DNA of 32,253 nucleotides from an uncultured Clostridia bacterium. GTDB lineage: Bacteria; Bacillota; Clostridia; Oscillospirales; Acutalibacteraceae. Of the stretch, positions 30,049-32,253 are shown piece by piece (within the stretch, counting starts at the first letter, position 1; each line of letters begins with the position of its first letter). Location of the stretch: positions 1 through 32,253 of the forward strand of contig CALWPT010000003.1 in NCBI GenBank assembly GCA_944383495.1. The letters run 5' to 3'. Position numbers and translations under genes: made by a program. Below the pieces are notes generated by a model. That model had not been told where the DNA came from and ran no database searches. It saw nothing but the letters and a program-made list of their open reading frames with translations.

Positions 30049-31752
30049 ATGAAAAAGAGCCGAACGCTTCTCATCTGTTTTCTGCTGACAGCGGGAATGG
30101 CATGCTCCATTTTTGCCAGCGCCGCTGTCACGGGTGAAAAAATTGTTGACAACAGCAGGTCTATAGAAGCGGCGCTGCTGGAGGAGGACTGGGATTATGT
30201 TACCATGCAGCAGGCCAGTCCCAACAGCGGGCAGTATGACACCTTCTTTCCTTATCTTTCCAATTTAAGCGCGTATATTAAAGAGCGCCGTCCCAACGCG
30301 ACGCAGGTGTTCCACATGACCTGGGCGTACCAGGCGGACAGTAATCATTCCGGCTTTGCCAATTACGGAAGGGATCAAATGACAATGTATAACGCCATTG
30401 TGACCGCGTCCACCCGCGCCGCGGCCCAGGCGGGGATTTCCGTGATTCTTCCCAGCGGCGTGGCATGGCAGAAGGCCCGGGCCACCGCGGTGGGAGACAC
30501 CCTTTGCCGCGACGGGTATCATGGGAATGCAAAGGGGCAGTATCTGGCAAGCGCCGTTTGGTATGAGATGCTCTCGGGGCATTCCATTTTGGACAATGAA
30601 TATGTGCCCGCTCAAAACGACGGCGCCCCGGTCATTGACGAGACAACCCTGGAAATCCTCAAGCAGTGCGCGCATGAAGCGGTGGAGGAATACCGGCAGG
30701 GAGAGGCCGTGCCGGTGGATGCGGTCAAGGTTTTGGCCATCGGCAACAGCTTTTCGGACGATGCGGCGACGTATATCAGTCAGATGGCCATGGCGGACAA
30801 CGTTGCGTTTAAGCTGGGCAAGCTGTATATCGGGGGGTGCTCCCTTGCAACCCATTGGAAAAACGCTTCGGAAAACAACGCCGCCTATGTTTATACCAAA
30901 TTTGATTTGGACCGGGATACCCGGGAGGGCGTGTATTATTTTGCCGATTTAGCGTATGAAAGCAGCCTGACCCCCTCCTTTTACTACCAGGTGGATCAAA
31001 GCCCTATGAGCCGTCTGCTGCAATTTCCCGCGACGGGCGCGGGGGCCTCTATTACCTTCACGGTGCCCGACGTTCCTGCCGGACAATACAGCCTTTCCAT
31101 CAGCTCCCGGGATTTCACCACCCGCGGCAGGTATCAGGTTTCCGTGAACGGCGCCCATGTTGGCGAGGTGGACTTTTACGGCCAGTCGGGAAACCGGACG
31201 CATGACGCAGGCACCGTGACTATCGGGCAAACAGGCGACGTAGAGCTTACGCTGACCGTCATCGGAAAATACAATTCCGCCACAGGCTTCGGCGCATTCC
31301 TGAATACCATTACCTTTACGCCTCACCAACTGTCCTATGCTATGCCTTATCAAACGGCGGACGGCCGCTTGTGGGGGATAGAGGATACGGATCTAACCGC
31401 CTTTCTGGACGGCTTTACGCTGGGAGCGGGAACGCAGGTCAAGGTGCTGGATGGCGAAGCCGAGGTTACAGCCGGGCGCATCGGGACTGGAATGACCGTG
31501 CAGATTTTGTTTGAAGGATCGGTAAAGGAGGAATACACCGCGGTTGTCTACGGGGATATCGTGGGAGACGGAAGGATCAATTCCGCGGATCTGCTGATGC
31601 TGAAGCGGCGGGTGCTGGAATTGGCCGCCCTGGACGGCGCACAGGAATTGGCGGCCAACGCTGACCGGGATGTGTTGAACGCTGTTAATTCGGCGGATTT
31701 AATGGCGGTTAAAAGGGCGATCCTCAAACTGCAGAAGATCCATCAAAAATAA
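30049..31752 (+). CDS. Secreted SGNH-hydrolase-like (DUF4886) dockerin protein with swapped domain halves
   Basis: The 567-residue product has a signal peptide (cleavage near FASAA, residues 22-26). Residues 27-215 match the C-terminal half of DUF4886-type SGNH hydrolases: EEDWDYVTMQQAS, PSGVAWQKAR and CRDGYH with D155 and H158. Residues 226-290 match the N-terminal half of the same family: VLAIGNSFSDDA with S234, and LYIGGCSLATHW. This order is opposite to the usual one. Residues about 318-427 form a carbohydrate-binding-like beta domain (TVPDVPAGQYSLSI). Residues 458-500 form a small beta module like that in 4161-5186. Residues 501-562 form a dockerin (GDIVGDGRINSADLLMLKR, then DVLNAVNSADLMAVKR). 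AAGGAG lies 8 nt before the ATG. It probably acts outside the cell on a glycan ester, attached to a cohesin partner. Confidence 0.85.
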   Translation: MKKSRTLLICFLLTAGMACSIFASAAVTGEKIVDNSRSIEAALLEEDWDYVTMQQASPNSGQYDTFFPYLSNLSAYIKERRPNATQVFHMTWAYQADSNHSGFANYGRDQMTMYNAIVTASTRAAAQAGISVILPSGVAWQKARATAVGDTLCRDGYHGNAKGQYLASAVWYEMLSGHSILDNEYVPAQNDGAPVIDETTLEILKQCAHEAVEEYRQGEAVPVDAVKVLAIGNSFSDDAATYISQMAMADNVAFKLGKLYIGGCSLATHWKNASENNAAYVYTKFDLDRDTREGVYYFADLAYESSLTPSFYYQVDQSPMSRLLQFPATGAGASITFTVPDVPAGQYSLSISSRDFTTRGRYQVSVNGAHVGEVDFYGQSGNRTHDAGTVTIGQTGDVELTLTVIGKYNSATGFGAFLNTITFTPHQLSYAMPYQTADGRLWGIEDTDLTAFLDGFTLGAGTQVKVLDGEAEVTAGRIGTGMTVQILFEGSVKEEYTAVVYGDIVGDGRINSADLLMLKRRVLELAALDGAQELAANADRDVLNAVNSADLMAVKRAILKLQKIHQK

Positions 31753-31774
31753 AAGGACATTGGATAGAATGTCC

Positions 31775-31804
31775 TTGACAAAAAGCAGCGGTATGAATTA
31801 TAAT
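31775..31804 (+). promoter_or_regulatory. Promoter of tRNA-Pro
   Basis: A perfect TTGACA (31775-31780) and a perfect TATAAT (31799-31804) are separated by 18 nt. The -35 overlaps the end of a small hairpin GGACATT/AATGTCC (31755-31774), which may weakly terminate the dockerin gene. Confidence 0.9.
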
Positions 31805-31823
31805 AACATCGTTGCTTTTTAGA

Positions 31824-31900
<77 letters not shown>

Positions 31901-31902
31901 CG

Positions 31903-31933
31903 TCGGAACGAGTTTCGCTCGTTCCGATTTTTT
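31903..31933 (+). terminator. Intrinsic terminator of tRNA-Pro
   Basis: TCGGAACGAG and its complement (31903-31912 and 31918-31927) form a 10-bp stem with a 5-nt loop, followed by six T. Confidence 0.9.
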
Positions 31934-31997
31934 GTATTTCATAAAAATTGCCCGTGTTAAAATGGCCTGCTGCAAAAAAGCAAGCGAAACCGGACAG

Positions 31998-32053
31998 CCA
32001 ACGGAAAGTTTTCGCCCGCCTTTTTCAAAAGGCGGACGAAAACTTTCCGTTGG
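31998..32053. repeat. Long near-perfect inverted repeat
   Basis: CCAACGGAAAGTTTTCG (31998-32014) and its exact complement (32037-32053) enclose a second 9-bp stem CCGCCTTTT/AAAAGGCGG. Only one C/A mismatch and a 2-nt loop interrupt 26 bp of pairing. There is no U-run on either side matching a usual terminator, and no gene within the window that needs one here. It may be part of a dispersed repeat. Confidence 0.8.
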
Positions 32054-32161
32054 TTTTCCGTGGCCGTTTGCTGAAACACTGAATAAACAGCAGACGGATG
32101 CAAAAGAGGAAAGCGTTGAAAAAGCCCCAAAGCAACGCAATGCGTGGGGAGGCGGAGAATT

Positions 32162-32183
32162 CCAAAGGGGGAACTCCCTTTGG
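32162..32183. repeat. Short inverted repeat
   Basis: CCAAAGGG (32162-32169) and CCCTTTGG (32176-32183) flank a 6-nt centre. It belongs to the hairpin-dense end of the window, where I see no supported gene from 31934 to 32253. Confidence 0.7.
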
Positions 32184-32201
32184 TCGTTGCGGGGGAGGTG
32201 T

Positions 32202-32233
32202 AAGGAGGGGGGGAGTCGAAACACCCCCTCCTT
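32202..32233. repeat. G/C-tract inverted repeat
   Basis: AAGGAGGGGG (32202-32211) and CCCCCTCCTT (32224-32233) can form a 10-bp stem with a 12-nt loop. The left side is an unusually long purine run (about 32190-32215). Confidence 0.7.
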
Positions 32234-32253
32234 TGCGTCTTTTGCCCACTTTT

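Overview
The window looks like a chromosomal segment of an anaerobic, low-oxygen-adapted member of the Clostridia, most plausibly Oscillospirales/Ruminococcaceae-like. The evidence is a tryptophan T-box leader, a ferredoxin-dependent 2-oxoacid oxidoreductase, a reverse-domain-order rubrerythrin relative, CarD, a split methionine-synthase layout, and two secreted proteins ending in dockerin modules. Base composition is moderate to GC-rich inside genes, with AT-rich promoter patches. No prophage, insertion sequence or CRISPR array was seen. Species identity is inference.

Layout. At 1-2350 (minus strand) lie a 59-residue protein and a TrpB2-type tryptophan synthase beta subunit behind a complete T-box leader with a UGG specifier candidate and a near-consensus promoter. 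At 2478-3790 (minus) a strong promoter precedes a previously uncalled 38-codon ORF and a 329-residue protein resembling the BtrH N-terminal/C39-like family. At 4020-6370 (minus) an AEC-family transporter is followed by a secreted cohesin-plus-dockerin protein. At 6550-9480 are CarD (with a promoter-proximal 17-bp stem and U-run), endonuclease III and a PdaB-like polysaccharide deacetylase.

At 9869-17935 (plus) an AI-2E-family permease is followed by a four-gene unit: a membrane protein with a permuted-papain-like tail, two ABC exporter halves carrying unusual N-terminal domains and zinc ribbons, and a DUF1854 protein between them. The DUF1854/ABC combination is known from cyanophycin-associated loci, although no cyanophycin enzyme is in the window. 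At 18140-20376 (minus) is the YveK-CpsD-CpsB tyrosine-phosphorylation module for exopolysaccharide control, without glycosyltransferases in the window. A divergent AraC regulator (20768-21622) has a perfect 17-bp palindrome on its -35 element.

At 21688-25184 (plus) an extended -10 promoter, a leader hairpin, a P-loop ATPase and four Vor/Kor subunits form one operon. It converges on a rubrerythrin gene. Inorganic pyrophosphatase follows with a roughly 210-nt leader. At 26898-31752 (plus) a tight run encodes a UPF0340 protein, a homocysteine methyltransferase/methylene-THF reductase fusion, a pterin-binding methyltransferase and a secreted dockerin protein. The window ends with tRNA-Pro(CGG) and a hairpin-dense intergenic region.

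The most unusual item is the dockerin protein at 30049-31752. Its SGNH-hydrolase (DUF4886-like) halves appear in swapped order, with the Asp/His half before the GNSFS half, as expected for a circular permutation. Other items worth a second look are the small ORF in front of the BtrH-like gene, three promoter-proximal terminator-like hairpins, the DUF1854/ABC/permuted-papain operon, and the AraC palindrome.
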